Assembly (NCBI RefSeq): GCF_008369445.1
Contig: NZ_VTWH01000003.1
Span: 434,001-498,000 of the forward strand
Reading direction: 5' to 3'
DNA: 64,000 nt
Origin: Aureimonas fodinaquatilis
Lineage (GTDB): Bacteria; Pseudomonadota; Alphaproteobacteria; Rhizobiales; Rhizobiaceae
Below the pieces are notes generated by a model. That model was not told where the DNA came from and did not search any database. It saw only the letters and a program-made list of their open reading frames with translations. Below are positions 8,817 through 17,871 of the stretch, piece after piece (position 1 is the stretch's first letter; the number at the start of each line of letters is the position of its first letter). The position numbers were made by a program, and so were the translations under genes.

Positions 8817-10433
8817 ATGGCGAATCGTCCGCGTCGGTCTAAAGCTGGAGATAAGGTTGCCCCGGCAACAATTGATCTTGCAGCGGAAGAGCAGAAGCTG
8901 CCGGACAGCGAGCCTGACGCAAATCTGCCAGCGCCCGCGGATCCGAATGCCGCGCCTGTTGCTGCAGATCTGCAGGTTGGTGCCAGCGATGCTGCGCCCC
9001 TTGCGAACAAGCCGGTGCCTGATGCGGCCCTTGCGAACAAGCCGGTGGCTGATGCGGCCCTTGCGGACAAGCCAAAGCCTGCTGCGCCAAAGCCTGCGCC
9101 AGCTCCGCAAAAACCTGCTGCTCCCGTGGAACAGACTGCTCAGGCGGCAAAGCCGATGTCCGCGTCTGAAACACCTGCGACGGGCTCTCCTGCTCGCGGA
9201 CCGGTTGAGGCCAGGGAAGAAAGCGCAACTGAAAAATTTGCCGCTGAGGAAGGGTTCACGCGCCCTCTTTCCGCCAGTGACCTTGCAGAGTTTGAAGATG
9301 ATGAAACGGTGCTGGCCGCTGCCGAGCCAGACCCTGCTCCAGAGGTTGCACCGTATCGGGACCCCGAAATTGTGCCTGCACCAGCGACCACCGGCTCCCT
9401 GATCGGGGCGGGCGTGATTGGCAGTGTGCTCTCGCTGCTTGCTGGTGGCGCGCTCTTGTATTCCGGCATATTGCCAGGTGTGCCCAGTGCGCAGCCCACA
9501 GCCTCGCAGTTCGCCTCTGCGGGCGAAGTGCAGCGCCTTTCCGGAGATCTGGCTACATTGAATTCGCGGGTTGAGCAGATGCAGTCTGCGCAGGCTGCTG
9601 GTGGCGCAGGGTCCAGCTCTGTCAGCGCAACGGATTTTGCTGCGCTGAGCGACAGGGTTGCGGCAGGAGAACGCCGTATGCAAAGCGGCACTGCTGAATC
9701 GGGGGATCTGGCCGCGGCATTGGCGACTGCGGGAACCGATTTGCAGGCAGTTCGAGAAACGGTGGAGACGACAAGAGAGGCAGCTGCCACGGCCACCGAT
9801 ACGGCCAATTCCGCCAATGCGGCGGCCACAGCGGCACGTGATTCAGCCGATCGGGCATTGGCCGATGTGACTGCGTTTGAGCAGAGGCTGACGGGCATGG
9901 AAGCAGCCAACCGGCAGGCGGCGGCAGCGTTGGCAGCGGCTGCGCTGAAAGCGGCAATCGACCGGGGCGGGCCGTTCATGTCAGAGCTGGAAGCCTACGC
10001 CGCGGCCGGGCCGGATAATCCCGGCGTGGATGCATTGCGCGACAGTGCAGCAGGCGGCGTGAAATCTCTGGCGGCTTTGCAGGCTGAGTGGCCAACTCTG
10101 GAGAGACAGTTGCTGTTGGTGGTGCGCCCAGCCGATGCAAACGCCAATGTGGGCGACCAGTTGCTGTCTGGCCTTCGATCGCTGGTGACCGTGCGGCCGG
10201 AAGGGGAAAGCGCTGCAACCGCACCGGGGCCGGAAGGAGCAATCGGGCGAATGGACAATGCGTTGGAAAGCGGCAATCTCACTGAGTTTCTTGCCGAGCA
10301 GGAAGCCTTGCCGCAAGCCGCCAAGGATGCAAGCGCCAGCTTTGCGGCTCAGGTTGCTGCAAGGCAGAGCGCAAATGCGTTGATTGATGATGTGCTGGGC
10401 GGCGTGATCGCGGCCAGCGGCCAGCAGAATTGA
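8817..10433 (+). CDS. mitofilin (Mic60)-like inner membrane protein, COG4223 type
   Basis: 538 residues from the ATG at 8817 (MANRPRRSK), which fits the family start; a longer in-frame start at 8745 is less likely. Layout: a basic N-terminus, about 170 residues rich in Pro, Ala and Asp in the cytosol, one transmembrane helix (GSLIGAGVIGSVLSLLAGGA), a long coiled-coil rich in Ala, and a C-terminal mitofilin-like domain. Alphaproteobacterial homologues are linked to intracytoplasmic membrane shaping and sit beside heme genes, as here. A 30-bp unit is repeated in tandem in the linker (9001-9073). Confidence 0.85.
   Translation: MANRPRRSKAGDKVAPATIDLAAEEQKLPDSEPDANLPAPADPNAAPVAADLQVGASDAAPLANKPVPDAALANKPVADAALADKPKPAAPKPAPAPQKPAAPVEQTAQAAKPMSASETPATGSPARGPVEAREESATEKFAAEEGFTRPLSASDLAEFEDDETVLAAAEPDPAPEVAPYRDPEIVPAPATTGSLIGAGVIGSVLSLLAGGALLYSGILPGVPSAQPTASQFASAGEVQRLSGDLATLNSRVEQMQSAQAAGGAGSSSVSATDFAALSDRVAAGERRMQSGTAESGDLAAALATAGTDLQAVRETVETTREAAATATDTANSANAAATAARDSADRALADVTAFEQRLTGMEAANRQAAAALAAAALKAAIDRGGPFMSELEAYAAAGPDNPGVDALRDSAAGGVKSLAALQAEWPTLERQLLLVVRPADANANVGDQLLSGLRSLVTVRPEGESAATAPGPEGAIGRMDNALESGNLTEFLAEQEALPQAAKDASASFAAQVAARQSANALIDDVLGGVIAASGQQN
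9001..9073 (+). repeat. 30-bp tandem repeat inside the mitofilin gene
   Basis: Two full copies (9001-9030 and 9031-9060) and a partial third of a 30-base unit starting TTGCGAACAAGCCGGTG. It encodes a ten-residue repeat of the type LANKPVPDAA in the cytosolic linker. Being a multiple of three, copy changes would keep the frame. Confidence 0.8.
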
Positions 10434-10442
10434 GGATAGAAC

Positions 10443-11831
10443 ATGCTGCGTATCCTGGCATTTTTCATCATTGTGCTTGCTGCGGGGCTGGGCTTCGCAT
10501 GGCTGGCAGATAATCCCGGCAGTGTGTCGGTTGTCTGGCAGGGGCAGGAATTGCGAACCAGCTTCATGGTGCTGGTGATTGCCCTGTTGGGGCTGCTTGT
10601 TGCCGTGGTTTTGGCGTTCTGGCTGTTTCAGTGGCTGTTTGGTGCGCCGGACCGTGTAGGACGCTTTTTCGCAAATCGTCGGCGGGATCGCGGCTATCGG
10701 GCGCTTTCGGCCGGTATTCTGGCCGCCGGCGCGGGCGATGCGACTGTAGCGCGCCGCATGGAAACGCAAAGTCGCAAACTGATTTCAGCAGACAAGGAGC
10801 CGTTGTTGCGGTTTCTGGATGCGCAGACCGCCATGATCGAAGGTGACCACGCGCGGGCGCGCCGGGTGTTTGAAGTTATGGAAAAGGACCCGGATACGCG
10901 GCTTCTGGCCTTGCGTGGTCTCTATCTTGAAGCAGAGCGACTCAATGACGCTGCTGCTGCACGCCATTATGCGGAGCAGGCGGTGCGTGTTGCCCCACAT
11001 CTGCAATGGGCGGGCGGCGCTGTTCTGGAGCTTAAAGCCGCTGAAGGGGACTATGACAGCGCACTGGCAATCCTGGAAGCGCAGCGCAATTCGCGGCTGG
11101 TGGACAAGGCGGAAAGCCGCCGTCTGCGTGCCGTGCTTTTGACTGGCAAGGCACTGGACCTGGCAGATGCCGACCCGGTGGGTGCGCGCAATGCCGCACG
11201 TGAGGCGCAAAAGCTGGCACCGGACCTTATACCCGCGGCGCTGGTTGCTGCACGCTCCCTCGTGCGGTTGAACGAAGGGCGCAAGGCCCACAAAATTCTG
11301 GAATCCACCTGGCAGGCTGCACCGCATCCCGATATTGCCGAGCTCTACGTGCATTTGAACCCAGGCGACAATTCCGAAGAGCGGCTGAAACGGGCTCAGC
11401 GTCTGGCGGATCTGCAGCCGCAGCATCCGGAATCACTGCTGGCAGTAGCGCATGCAGCATTTGAAGCACGGAACTATTCGCTGGCCCGCGAGCAGGCCGA
11501 GCAACTGGCGCGCACGGCTCCGCGTGAAAATGTCTTCTTGCTGCTGGCGGATATTGAAGAAGCTGAAAGCGGTGATGAAGGGCGTGTTCGCAGCTACATG
11601 CAGCAGGCATTGCGCGCACCCCGCGACCCGGCATGGACCACCGAAGGCATCGTTTCGCCCGAATGGAAGCCGATCTCACCGATCAGCGGGCGTCTGGATG
11701 CATTTGCCTGGAAAGCACCGGTTCAGGCGGTTGCGTCCGAGCCAAAGATTCTGGAAGAGGAAACGCTTCCTTCTGTTCTGGAGAACGCCGAACAGAAAGA
11801 GGCGGTTGGACTGGGAGGAAAAAACGCTTAA
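10443..11831 (+). CDS. hemY: HemY-like TPR membrane protein
   Basis: 462 residues. Two N-terminal membrane helices (residues about 2-22 and 40-62) separated by the conserved NPGSVSVVWQG segment identify the HemY N-terminal domain. The rest is a row of TPR-like helix pairs (DHARARRVFEVM, DYDSALAILEAQ, NYSLAREQAEQLARTAP). HemY sits in hem operons of many proteobacteria; a direct enzymatic role in heme synthesis has not been shown. It follows the mitofilin gene after 9 bases. Its TAA stop lies inside a repeat element. Confidence 0.88.
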   Translation: MLRILAFFIIVLAAGLGFAWLADNPGSVSVVWQGQELRTSFMVLVIALLGLLVAVVLAFWLFQWLFGAPDRVGRFFANRRRDRGYRALSAGILAAGAGDATVARRMETQSRKLISADKEPLLRFLDAQTAMIEGDHARARRVFEVMEKDPDTRLLALRGLYLEAERLNDAAAARHYAEQAVRVAPHLQWAGGAVLELKAAEGDYDSALAILEAQRNSRLVDKAESRRLRAVLLTGKALDLADADPVGARNAAREAQKLAPDLIPAALVAARSLVRLNEGRKAHKILESTWQAAPHPDIAELYVHLNPGDNSEERLKRAQRLADLQPQHPESLLAVAHAAFEARNYSLAREQAEQLARTAPRENVFLLLADIEEAESGDEGRVRSYMQQALRAPRDPAWTTEGIVSPEWKPISPISGRLDAFAWKAPVQAVASEPKILEEETLPSVLENAEQKEAVGLGGKNA

Positions 11832-11875
11832 GAGCATTTTCGCGACGAAATATGACGCGAAAATGGTTCTGTAGC
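11829..11875 (-). repeat. RIME-like repeat, variant copy 2
   Basis: Starts with TAAGAGCATTTTCGCG, so it provides the hemY stop codon TAA. It has inverted arms ATTTTCGCG and CGCGAAAAT around an 11-base loop. The outer end matches the other copies (TAGAGCATTTCC); the core differs more than most. Confidence 0.55.
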
Positions 11876-11900
11876 GTTTGGTGAGGGCAGTCAGGGTTCA

Positions 11901-13781
11901 ATGGAAATTCTTGCCGAACCCTTGGAAAACGCGTTGGGCTCGCTTCTTCTGGTGATTGTGCTGACTGTGGTCTGGTCGACCATCATCCGCGCAAGCCTGC
12001 CGGGAGTTTTCGGGATTTTGCTTGCCTGCATAATGTCGCTGATGACAGCATCGGTGATTTATGTTGTTGCCATGCCTGACCTTGGCATTGAGCAACTGGC
12101 CTATTATTTCGGCAGAATGCTGCCTCCGCAACTCGCAGCATTCCTGCTTATGGTCTGGCAGCACCGCCGGCAGGCCAACAGGGAAATGGACAGCAACGAC
12201 CTGATTGGCGCTGGTCCGAGTTTCGGTGGTGACACACCGCGAGAGAAGCGCGGCAATTTCATCATCCGCCACTGGCGCGGAGATTTGCCGCTCGGCGTTT
12301 CCTACTGGGGCATCAACCTGTTTGTGTGGGTAGTCGCGGTTGTCTTTGCCACCGGCATCACAAACTTTGCCAATCTGGACGCTGGCTTCCGCCCAAAAAT
12401 ACTATTCTACACCAATGTTGCACTGTGGACCGGCATTGTGCTCATGGCGGTCTGGCAAATCGTCGGTCTTTGGCGCTCAGCCCAGCGACATGCAGAACAG
12501 CAGCGCCGTTTGAACAAAACGAGGTTCTGGGCGCGCGCAGCGCAGTTCATGGCCATTGTGGCTGTGCTGCAAAATGCAACTGCCGTCACAAATGCATCAA
12601 CCCAGATTGTCGAGCTTTATCGAATTGCCTTTCTGGATGACCCGGATCTGCCGCCCTATGAAGTGACGCTTCTGGCGGGTGGTAACGAACTGAGTTTACA
12701 GGGTGGCATTAAATACGGGCTGGCAGAGCGGTTGAGCAATGTTCTGGCATCCGCTCCGGAAGTTACGGTTCTGCATCTGACCAGCACGGGCGGGCGGCTT
12801 GCCGAAGCCAACCAGCTTGCTCAGCTGGTGCGGGATCGGGGGTTGACCACTTATGTGTCTGGCGACTGTCTTTCTGCATGCACGCTGATTTTTGCCGCCG
12901 GTAAAGAGCGATGGCTGGCCCTTGGTGCACGCCTTGGCTATCATGGTGCCTATTTCCCCGGCCTTAGTCAGGAAGAGCTGAACAACTCCAACGCCGAGTG
13001 GGCAGCACTGTACAAGCGGTACGGAGTGAATGAGGATTTTGTTGCCCGCGCGCTGCGTGTTCCGCACAATGAGATGTGGTATCCGGACACTGAAGAACTG
13101 CTGCGAGCCGGCATTATCACCGGCGTGGACACAATCGGTCGCTTTGCGATTTCGGGCAATGAAGCAGCGCCAACACTGGCCAGTATTGAACGGCAGCTTC
13201 GCGAGTCCAGCCCGCAATTGGACGCATTGCACACGGCCAATCCAGAGGCTGCCCGAAGGATATATGAGATTTTTCGTGTTGGCATGCTTCAGCAGCAGCC
13301 GCACGAAGAGTTCTGGCGGCAAAGTGAAGAAATTCTCGTTGATGCTATTCGAGACAACCTCTTGTCGGCGGATGATGAGGTTCTAGCCAACTATGCAGCC
13401 CTGATGGCAGATCAATATGCCGTTCTGCTCCAGGCCGATCCTGAACTGTGTTTTCGCAATTCGGCATATGGTGACGGCCTGAAGCCTCACCTGATGCCAG
13501 ACGAGCTGATCAGAACCGAGCTTCATTTGAACGAGCAGATCTTGCGGACCGCCAAGCCACGACCGCCAGTTGATGAGACTGAGGCCGAACAGCTTCTGGA
13601 GGACGTCTTGCGCAAACTGTCTGTGGGAGAGCTGGAAACTCTGATGAGTGAGCCCGGCGATGTACCATCGGCAGACTATGGCATCTATTGTGCAGCATCA
13701 GAGTCTCTCTATCGGCAGATGTCGCAACTGGATGCGCGGCGGGCAGCGCTCCTGATGCGCTATTTGAATTCGCAAGGTTAG
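11901..13781 (+). CDS. membrane protein with a ClpP/SppA-like serine protease domain
   Basis: 626 residues, not a family I can name. About five N-terminal membrane segments (near 12-32, 34-58, 76-86, 136-153, 172-190, and a weaker one near 212-228) are followed by a soluble domain from about 255. That domain reads VTVLHLTSTGGRL, then YVSGDCLSACTLIFAAGKERWLA and LGYHGAYF, which lines up with the ClpP/crotonase fold: GG for the oxyanion hole, Ser325 as nucleophile and His348 as base. COG3904-type periplasmic proteins look similar. The C-terminal 200 residues are helical and unassigned. It follows hemY after 69 bases. Confidence 0.7.
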   Translation: MEILAEPLENALGSLLLVIVLTVVWSTIIRASLPGVFGILLACIMSLMTASVIYVVAMPDLGIEQLAYYFGRMLPPQLAAFLLMVWQHRRQANREMDSNDLIGAGPSFGGDTPREKRGNFIIRHWRGDLPLGVSYWGINLFVWVVAVVFATGITNFANLDAGFRPKILFYTNVALWTGIVLMAVWQIVGLWRSAQRHAEQQRRLNKTRFWARAAQFMAIVAVLQNATAVTNASTQIVELYRIAFLDDPDLPPYEVTLLAGGNELSLQGGIKYGLAERLSNVLASAPEVTVLHLTSTGGRLAEANQLAQLVRDRGLTTYVSGDCLSACTLIFAAGKERWLALGARLGYHGAYFPGLSQEELNNSNAEWAALYKRYGVNEDFVARALRVPHNEMWYPDTEELLRAGIITGVDTIGRFAISGNEAAPTLASIERQLRESSPQLDALHTANPEAARRIYEIFRVGMLQQQPHEEFWRQSEEILVDAIRDNLLSADDEVLANYAALMADQYAVLLQADPELCFRNSAYGDGLKPHLMPDELIRTELHLNEQILRTAKPRPPVDETEAEQLLEDVLRKLSVGELETLMSEPGDVPSADYGIYCAASESLYRQMSQLDARRAALLMRYLNSQG

Positions 13782-13885
13782 GTGTCGATGTTGCGTCCCT
13801 TGATTTTCAGACAGGCCAGGACTACCGGAAGGTAATCGGCACAGCGGGGTCAGTATTGGCAGCGACTTCGAAATCAGCGCAAAAC

Positions 13886-14716
13886 ATGGTCGAGCGTATC
13901 CAGGCAGTTGCCGATAGTCTGACTGTGACCGAACAGAAACTGGTTTCGGCCTTGCTGACGGCGCCACGTGAAGTGGCAATTGGCACTTCAAGCGAATTCG
14001 CTGCCCGTATCGGCGTTCATGAGGCGACCACGTCCCGGCTTGCAAGAAAGCTTGGCTTTGCCTCCTATGCCGGTTTTCGTGATGCGCTGCGCGGCGAATA
14101 TCTGCGCGATGCAGCGCCAGCGGAGCGTATTTCGGCAACGCTCAGCGATGTGCGTTCGCAGGGCTTTCTGCCGCTGCTTCTGGCGAGTGAGATTGCAGCA
14201 CTGTCGGCTCTGGCAGACCATGTCAGCGACGAGCGCATACTGGATGCCGCTCAGGCGCTCAATCGTGATCGCGTCTTCATCTATGGCCATGGCAATGCCA
14301 GCGCCTTGTCCGAACTGATGGAGCGGCGGCTGCGGCGGCTCGGGATTGTCAGCCATCGGCTCGGCGGCAACCGTCGCGATCTGGCGGAGCAGGTGCTGAC
14401 GCTGACAGAGAATGATGCATTGCTGCTTTTTGCATTCAGGCGCCAGCCGCCGGATTACGCCGATCTGGTTGATATTGCGATCAAGGCAGGTGCCAGAACT
14501 CTTGTGATTTCGGGCACATGCGGGCCATCCCTGACACCCCGGCCCGATCTTTTGCTGTCTGCACCGCGAGCCGGCATGCCCGGCAGCTTTCAGACGCTGA
14601 CTGTTCCGATGGCAATCTGCAATGCCGTGGTTCTTGCTCTGGCAAGCCTGCGCGGAGAAGCCGCCATGACGGCGCTGGATCGATTGGGTGATCTGATCAC
14701 AAGGCTGGAAAAATAG
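13886..14716 (+). CDS. MurR/RpiR-family transcriptional regulator
   Basis: 276 residues from the chosen ATG. Residues 1-75 form the HTH_6 domain (LTVTEQKLVSALL, then GVHEATTSRLARKLGF as recognition helix), and the C-terminal part is a SIS sugar-phosphate-binding domain (RVFIYGHGNASALSELMERR). RpiR proteins usually respond to phosphosugars. The start is uncertain: an in-frame TTG at 13856 has GCGGGG in front, and the open frame extends back to 13688 over the previous gene. It lies directly before, and in the same direction as, the ABC importer and may regulate it. Confidence 0.88.
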   Translation: MVERIQAVADSLTVTEQKLVSALLTAPREVAIGTSSEFAARIGVHEATTSRLARKLGFASYAGFRDALRGEYLRDAAPAERISATLSDVRSQGFLPLLLASEIAALSALADHVSDERILDAAQALNRDRVFIYGHGNASALSELMERRLRRLGIVSHRLGGNRRDLAEQVLTLTENDALLLFAFRRQPPDYADLVDIAIKAGARTLVISGTCGPSLTPRPDLLLSAPRAGMPGSFQTLTVPMAICNAVVLALASLRGEAAMTALDRLGDLITRLEK

Positions 14717-14780
14717 ATCACACGGTGATCGAAAAATCAGCTTAACGTCTGGCCTTCGTATGGCTTTGCGTGGTCGTGTC

Positions 14781-14801
14781 GTTGAACCGTAAGAGTTCAA
14801 C
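14781..14801. promoter_or_regulatory. inverted repeat, candidate operator
   Basis: GTTGAAC and GTTCAAC form a perfect seven-base inverted repeat with a seven-base spacer, about 90 bases before the importer gene. It may be an RpiR operator. It also resembles the palindromic core of the dispersed repeat, so it might be a worn copy of that element. Confidence 0.35.
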
Positions 14802-14831
14802 AAGCGCGCTACGCTCTGCAAGAAAACTTGC

Positions 14832-14849
14832 ATGTCATAAAACTGTAGC
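14832..14849 (+). promoter_or_regulatory. Pho-box-like sequence before the ABC importer
   Basis: ATGTCAT-AAAA-CTGTAGC resembles the PhoB site of rhizobia (CTGTCAT-AAAT-CTGTCAT): I count 13 of 18 matching positions with the correct 11-base period. It ends 43 bases before the start codon at 14893. Such a site would tie the importer to phosphate starvation. Confidence 0.4.
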
Positions 14850-14892
14850 AAGACTGCTCTACATCGGCGCTGACCCAACCGCAGGAGCTGTC

Positions 14893-16005
14893 ATGCGCCT
14901 TACCATCGCCGCCACCACTCTCGCTCTGCTGTCGACGACAGCTTTTGCCAATGACCTCAACAGCCTCACCTCAGCCGAACTGCTTGTTCAGGCTCAGGAA
15001 GAGGGGCAGGTTACGGTCTATGCCTTCACCAGCCGAATTGGCCGGGTTGAGGAAGCCTTTGAAGCCGCCTATCCGGGCATTGACATGATTACGTTTGACA
15101 TGTCCTCCACCGCTCAGATAGCCCGCATCCGCAGCGAGTCGCAGGCGGGTGTTGCTGGTGCAGACGTGTTTTACCTTTCGGACTCCCCGGTAGTGCTAAA
15201 TGATCTTGTTGCCAATGAGCTTGTTGCAGCCTATGTGCCGCCGCGCATGGACGGTCTGGTTCGAGAGGAGTTCCAGTCGCCGCTTCTGGCGCAACGTCTG
15301 TCCACCAAGGTGCTGATGTATAATGAAGAGGCCCATCCCGATGGCGCGCCAATCAGCAACCTCTGGGATTTGACCAGGCCGGAATGGGCTGGCAAGGTGA
15401 TCATGGTGGACCCGTTGCAGCGCGGCGACTATCTGGACCTGATGACAGAAATCGTCCTCCAGTCGGACGCTATGGCCACGGCTTATGAAGCGGCCTTTGG
15501 ATCGCCGATAGCGCTGGAAGACGGCGTTGAAAATGCTGGCCAGCAATTCATCATCAACCTCTTTGCCAATGATCTTGTGCTGGTTGGTTCCACCGATGAT
15601 GTCAACGCCGCCATCGGCGCCCTTGGTCAGGACAACCCGCCCATCGGCTTCACTTCCTATTCCGACCGTCGCGACAATGAGGATGAAGGTTGGGCACTGC
15701 AGGTGGCCAATGACGTTGCGCCTTCCAATGGCATCGTCTTTCCTGCCTTGCTTGCGCTCAACCCCAATACAGTCAATCCGGCGGCAGCGCGTCTGGCTAT
15801 TGATTTCATGATGGGCGACGACAGCGGAACCGGCGGGCCGGCCTTCGCGCCCTTTTATGTGGCGGGCGACTGGGCAACCCGCACCGACATCACGCCGCAT
15901 CCGGATGCCATTCCGCTGGACGATTTCACCGGCTGGCAGATCGATCCGGCAGCAACGGCCGGTATCCGCGCCGACGTGGCCGATTTTATCCTGGCCCTGC
16001 AATAA
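14893..16005 (+). CDS. periplasmic substrate-binding protein of a Fe3+/organophosphate-type ABC importer
   Basis: 370 residues with a signal peptide (MRLTIAATTLALLSTTAFA, cleaved before ND). The fold is that of the FbpA/AfuA class: VTVYAFTSRIGRVEEAF, GADVFYLSD, LWDLTRPEWAGKV and the C-terminal GDWATRTD region. The adjacent tyrosine pair used by classical FbpA to hold iron is absent (there is no YY in the protein). Together with the neighbours this argues for another ligand, such as a hexose phosphate (AfuA) or aminoethylphosphonate (PhnS2/AepX). CAGGAG lies seven bases before the ATG. It is the first gene of the transporter. Confidence 0.85.
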   Translation: MRLTIAATTLALLSTTAFANDLNSLTSAELLVQAQEEGQVTVYAFTSRIGRVEEAFEAAYPGIDMITFDMSSTAQIARIRSESQAGVAGADVFYLSDSPVVLNDLVANELVAAYVPPRMDGLVREEFQSPLLAQRLSTKVLMYNEEAHPDGAPISNLWDLTRPEWAGKVIMVDPLQRGDYLDLMTEIVLQSDAMATAYEAAFGSPIALEDGVENAGQQFIINLFANDLVLVGSTDDVNAAIGALGQDNPPIGFTSYSDRRDNEDEGWALQVANDVAPSNGIVFPALLALNPNTVNPAAARLAIDFMMGDDSGTGGPAFAPFYVAGDWATRTDITPHPDAIPLDDFTGWQIDPAATAGIRADVADFILALQ

Positions 16006-16044
16006 GCCATATCGAACCTGGAGCGGGCGGTTAGACTTTCTGTT

Positions 16045-16098
16045 TCCTCGCATCCTCTTCTCGTTGAAACGGCTCCGTTTCAGCAGGAAATGCTTAAG
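16045..16098 (+). repeat. RIME-like repeat, copy 3
   Basis: CTCGCATCCTCTTCTCGTTG, a perfect eight-base hairpin TGAAACGG-ct-CCGTTTCA, and the end GCAGGAAATGCTTAAG match the other copies. The ATG within GGAAATGCT is in frame with the permease gene and gives a false earlier start. Confidence 0.75.
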
Positions 16099-16125
16099 AA
16101 ACCGCCCGTTCGGCCGGAGCCGTCA

Positions 16126-17862
16126 ATGCCGTTTTCCCTTCGCCGCATGACCAGTCTGGTCTCACGCCAGGGCCTGACCTGGTTCATGGTTCTGGTGCTC
16201 GCCATTCTGGTGGTAGCGCCACTATTGACCATCCTGGTCGAAACATTTCGGCTTGGCGCCAATGGTGGCAGCGCCTGGACGGACGTTCTTGCCAGTCGGC
16301 TGACGAAAAACCTTTTCCTTGTGCCCGCGCTCAACACGCTGATCATCGGCTTTTGCGTGGCCAGTGGTTGCGTTCTGCTGGGTGGGTTTCTGGCCTGGCT
16401 TGTGGTGATGACCGATGTTCCCGGGCGTGCCTTCATTGGCTTCATGGCCACTCTGCCGTTCATGATCCCCAGCTTTGCCACCGCGCTGGCCTGGGGCAGC
16501 CTGTTTCGCAATGGCCGCGTTGGTGGCGGTGGCGGTCTGCTGCAAGGCATGGGCCTCAATGTTCCCGACTGGTTAAGCTGGGGCATGACGCCCACCATCA
16601 TCGTGCTGATCGCCCATTACTATGCCTTGGCTTTCACGGTCATTGTGGCCGCACTGGCCACGGTCAACGGCGACATGATTGAGGCAGCGCAGATGACAGG
16701 GGCCTCGCGCAAGCGTGTCCTGTTCGGCATTGTGCTGCCGCTGGTCAGCCCGGCACTGATCGCTGCAGCGTCTCTGACATTTGCCGCTGCCGTTTCCAAT
16801 TTTGCTGCGCCTGCCTTGCTTGGGCTTCCCGTTCGCATGCAGACATTGTCGACACGTCTTTTCGGCATGATCGAAATCGGCCAGGTGGAACGCGGCTATG
16901 TGCTGGCCATTCTGCTGATCGCAATTTCCGCTATCTTTCTGGGCTTTGGCAATCGGGTGCTCAATGGCCGCAAAAGCTTTGCCACCATCACCGGCAAGGG
17001 GTCCCGGCCGCGCCGATTTGAGCTTGGCAGCGCTCGGTTGCCGCTGACCATTCTCGCGTGGATCATCTGCCTTACCACCACTGTAGTGCCGATCATCCTG
17101 TTGATCGCCGCAAGTGTTGCGCCCTCATCGCTGGCATTGTTTTCAGACTGGACGCTGCATTACTGGATCGGCGAGGCAAGCTCGCAGTTTGCCCGTGGGC
17201 AGGCTGGCATTCTTCGCAATCCGCATCTCATCACCGCGCTTGGCACCACAATTGTGCTGGGGCTTTGCGTGGCTCTTGCAGCCAATGCTCTTGGCATTCT
17301 TATCGCCGTGGCCCTGACGCGGCAGAAGGTGCGCATTCTCAGCAATCTTGTGTCGCAATTGAGCTTTTTGCCCATGCTGTTGCCGGGCATTGCCTTTGCT
17401 GCGGCCTATATCGCGCTTTATGGCGCGCCAATTGGTCCTCTGCCTGCCCTTTACGGCACACCACTGCTGCTGGGTCTGGCCCTTACAGCCGCCATGCTGC
17501 CTTTTGCCGTGCAAACCGGCAGGGCAACCGTGGCGCAGATTTCGGGCGATATCGACGAAGCGGCGCGGATGACGAAAGCCGGATTTTTCCGCCGCCTGGG
17601 AGCCATCACGGTGCCGCTGGCCGCGCGGGGCCTGATCGCAGGTCTTTTGATCGCCTTCGTCAATGTCATTGGCGACCTTGCGATCACCGTGCTGCTCTAT
17701 ACGCCCAGTTCGCCACTGCTGGCGGTGCTGTCCTATTCCTATGCTTCAGACGGTTTCCACCAGTTCGCCAATGCCGTGACCATCATTATCCTTGTCATTT
17801 CCATGCTGGCGACCGGCGCGGCGTCGCTGCTGCGCGGACGTCGCCGCAATATTCCTGCTTGA
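16126..17862 (+). CDS. ABC importer permease, two fused membrane domains
   Basis: 578 residues with about twelve membrane helices in two homologous halves, each with the EAA loop that contacts the ATPase: EAAQMTGASRKRVLFGIVLP in the first and EAARMTKAGFFRRLGAITVP in the second. Fused permeases of this kind occur in FbpB/AfuB and PhnU2 transporters. The ATG at 16126 has GGAG six bases in front and is preferred over the ATG at 16090, which lies inside a repeat element. It lies 120 bases after the binding protein and 9 before the ATPase gene. Confidence 0.9.
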   Translation: MPFSLRRMTSLVSRQGLTWFMVLVLAILVVAPLLTILVETFRLGANGGSAWTDVLASRLTKNLFLVPALNTLIIGFCVASGCVLLGGFLAWLVVMTDVPGRAFIGFMATLPFMIPSFATALAWGSLFRNGRVGGGGGLLQGMGLNVPDWLSWGMTPTIIVLIAHYYALAFTVIVAALATVNGDMIEAAQMTGASRKRVLFGIVLPLVSPALIAAASLTFAAAVSNFAAPALLGLPVRMQTLSTRLFGMIEIGQVERGYVLAILLIAISAIFLGFGNRVLNGRKSFATITGKGSRPRRFELGSARLPLTILAWIICLTTTVVPIILLIAASVAPSSLALFSDWTLHYWIGEASSQFARGQAGILRNPHLITALGTTIVLGLCVALAANALGILIAVALTRQKVRILSNLVSQLSFLPMLLPGIAFAAAYIALYGAPIGPLPALYGTPLLLGLALTAAMLPFAVQTGRATVAQISGDIDEAARMTKAGFFRRLGAITVPLAARGLIAGLLIAFVNVIGDLAITVLLYTPSSPLLAVLSYSYASDGFHQFANAVTIIILVISMLATGAASLLRGRRRNIPA

Positions 17863-17871
17863 GGCTTTCCT

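Noticed and set aside
13688-13885. Longer start for the RpiR regulator
   Set aside because: It overlaps the end of the upstream gene by about 95 bases, and the added residues do not belong to the family.
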